Below, piece after piece: positions 63,010 through 64,000 of a stretch of DNA of 64,000 bases. Both the position numbers and the translations under genes were made by a program. Positions within the stretch are counted from its first letter, which is position 1. Every line of letters starts with the position of its first letter. The notes beneath the pieces are model-generated. The model searched no databases. It was given only the letters and a program-made list of their open reading frames with translations, and was not told where the DNA came from. This DNA is from an uncultured Actinomycetes bacterium (GTDB lineage Bacteria; Actinomycetota; Acidimicrobiia; Acidimicrobiales; RAAP-2), in contig CAIQWC010000012.1 of the NCBI GenBank assembly GCA_903875425.1, positions 62,001 to 126,000 on the forward strand. The letters are read 5' to 3'.

Positions 63010-63780
63010 GTTGCCGACCTCGGGCTCGACGGGTCTGTCGACCTGGCCATAGGATTCAGAACTTGACGAGATCGCACCGGCGAGCCGCTGGAGCTCTTTA
63101 ATGGTGAGCGTCCGGAACTCCCCCGGTTTCAAACTGGCATCACCGATGCCGCCGATTCGAGTCCGAACCAGACGTTGCACGGGATGACCCACTTCATCGC
63201 ACATTCGTCGCACCTGGCGATTCCGACCCTCGTGAATCGTAATGCGCAACACACCCTCAGCCACCCGGGAAACCTTGGCGGGAGCGGTTCGTCCATCTTC
63301 GAGATCGACCCCTTCGCGGAGCCGTCGAATGGTCGCAGGACTCGGATCGCCAGTTACCGCTACGAGGTACTCCTTATCGACTCCTTTTGATGGATGCATT
63401 AAATCGTGCGCTAGGGCCCCGTCGTTGGTCACGATGAGTAGTCCCTCAGTCTGAAGATCTAAACGTCCCACAGGGAAGATCCGAGGGGTCTCAGGGAAGT
63501 ATGAGACCACCGTGGAGCGCCCCTGAGGGTCGAGAGCGGTAGTGACGACGCCTGCAGGCTTGTTAAACAGATAGTGAACCAGTCCAGGCGCCACGGGTGC
63601 AAGACCACCGTCGACCTCGATCCGAGCGGTGCTCGGATCAATTTTATCTCCCAAGGTCGCCACCACCCCGTTGATAGTTACCCGACCGTCTTCAATCAGG
63701 TTTTCACAGACCCTGCGACTACCGTAGCCAACTCGAGCCAAGACCTTCTGCAGGCGCTCGAAGGCCTGCTCCTCGGTCAT
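63007..63780 (-). CDS. rluB: 23S rRNA pseudouridine synthase, RluB/RsuA family
   Basis: Isomerises a uridine in 23S rRNA. 257 residues. An N-terminal S4 domain (RLQKVLARVGYGSRRVCENLIEDGRVTINGVV region) binds RNA; the catalytic Asp lies in GRLDLQTEGLLIVTNDG; IHEGRNRQVRRMCDEVGHPVQRLVR is the C-terminal signature. The start overlaps the scpB stop by four bases, the usual scpA-scpB-rluB order. Confidence 0.93.
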   Translation of the reverse strand: MTEEQAFERLQKVLARVGYGSRRVCENLIEDGRVTINGVVATLGDKIDPSTARIEVDGGLAPVAPGLVHYLFNKPAGVVTTALDPQGRSTVVSYFPETPRIFPVGRLDLQTEGLLIVTNDGALAHDLMHPSKGVDKEYLVAVTGDPSPATIRRLREGVDLEDGRTAPAKVSRVAEGVLRITIHEGRNRQVRRMCDEVGHPVQRLVRTRIGGIGDASLKPGEFRTLTIKELQRLAGAISSSSESYGQVDRPVEPEVGN

Positions 63781-64000
63781 GGAGTAGAGATCTCACTCGC
63801 TAGCGACAGGGCGTCTTCATCGCTAGGTAGGAGTTCTTCTGGTCGCGGTAGCTGTTCGAGTGACGAAAGGCCTAAGCGGTCTAGGAACATCTCGGTGGTA
63901 CCAAAGAGGACGGGTTGTCCAGGACCGTCGGCGCGGCCAACTTCTTGAATGTAACCACGCTGCTCAAGGAGCCGCACGACACCATCTACATTGACCCCTC
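63777..64000 (-). CDS. scpB: Segregation and condensation protein B (partial)
   Basis: The frame is open to the right edge, so only the C-terminal about 74 residues are in the window. GVNVDGVVRLLEQRGYIQEVGR followed by LFGTTEMFLDRLGLSSLEQLP is the second winged-helix domain of ScpB, the SMC-kleisin partner used in chromosome segregation. The end is acidic. Its stop overlaps rluB. Confidence 0.92.
   Translation of the reverse strand, partial: GVNVDGVVRLLEQRGYIQEVGRADGPGQPVLFGTTEMFLDRLGLSSLEQLPRPEELLPSDEDALSLASEISTP

Overview
The window is a gene-dense, continuous piece of an actinobacterial chromosome. It carries a complete Pup-proteasome locus (mpa, dop, pup, prcB, prcA, pafA), the F420 gene fbiC as one fused CofG/CofH protein, a HelY-type helicase beside tatC, a DUF4193 protein, and many GTG starts. 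Moderate GC, dapD-type lysine synthesis, RNase J and proteins such as the tandem ThyX-like protein suggest an uncultured member of the class Acidimicrobiia; the phylum is fairly certain, the class is an inference. I see no insertion sequence, prophage, CRISPR array or plasmid gene.

Layout. 1-15.5 kb: a diaminopimelate (DAP)/lysine island on the plus strand, dapB-dapA-rnj, then ftsK-thrB-miaB-miaA-dapF-hflX-dapC-dapD-dapE, with one siderophore-interacting-type oxidoreductase inserted on the minus strand. 15.5-20.3 kb: a hydrolase, the cysK-cysE cysteine pair behind a putative Rrf2-type operator, an MFS exporter and pyrophosphatase. 20.3-24.2 kb: an HtrA protease, an unknown Arg-rich protein, and a minus-strand operon DUF4193 - small protein - GNAT. 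24.5-29.5 kb (minus): tatB-tatC-helY-tandem ThyX-like protein. 29.5-36.5 kb (minus): mpa-dop-pup-prcB-prcA-pafA-lepB. 36.6-45.7 kb: a ferredoxin, a small-membrane-protein/trmI operon, transketolase, fbiC, a LOG-family protein, and an acyl-CoA ligase with a small partner. 45.8-51.8 kb (minus): gltB-gltD. 51.9-53.5 kb: thiO-thiS, a 53-codon gene and tRNA-Pro(GGG). 53.6-64 kb: a gamma-carbonic-anhydrase-like protein, the DUF512/der/zinc-ribbon operon, ispH, a glycosyltransferase, and the minus-strand operon scpB-rluB-aroH-tyrA-aroA-cmk/plsC.

How the genes fit together. Six of the enzymes from aspartate semialdehyde to LL/meso-DAP by the succinylase route lie within 15 kb. CysE ends in Ile, as needed to dock into CysK. 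Pup already ends in Glu, so Dop is needed only for de-pupylation. aroA, tyrA and aroH form a compact aromatic-amino-acid block.

The strongest unexplained pattern is in the starts: at least twelve transcription units carry a TANNNT hexamer exactly six bases before the start codon and mostly have no Shine-Dalgarno sequence, which is the layout of leaderless promoters. In two of them (dapB and aroH) the hexamer's TAG is also the stop codon of the gene upstream. Other points worth a second look are the tandem ThyX-like protein whose halves have lost complementary motifs, the Cmk-PlsC fusion, the apparent CTG start of miaA, the small SD-equipped gene after thiS, and interlocked stop codons of convergent genes.
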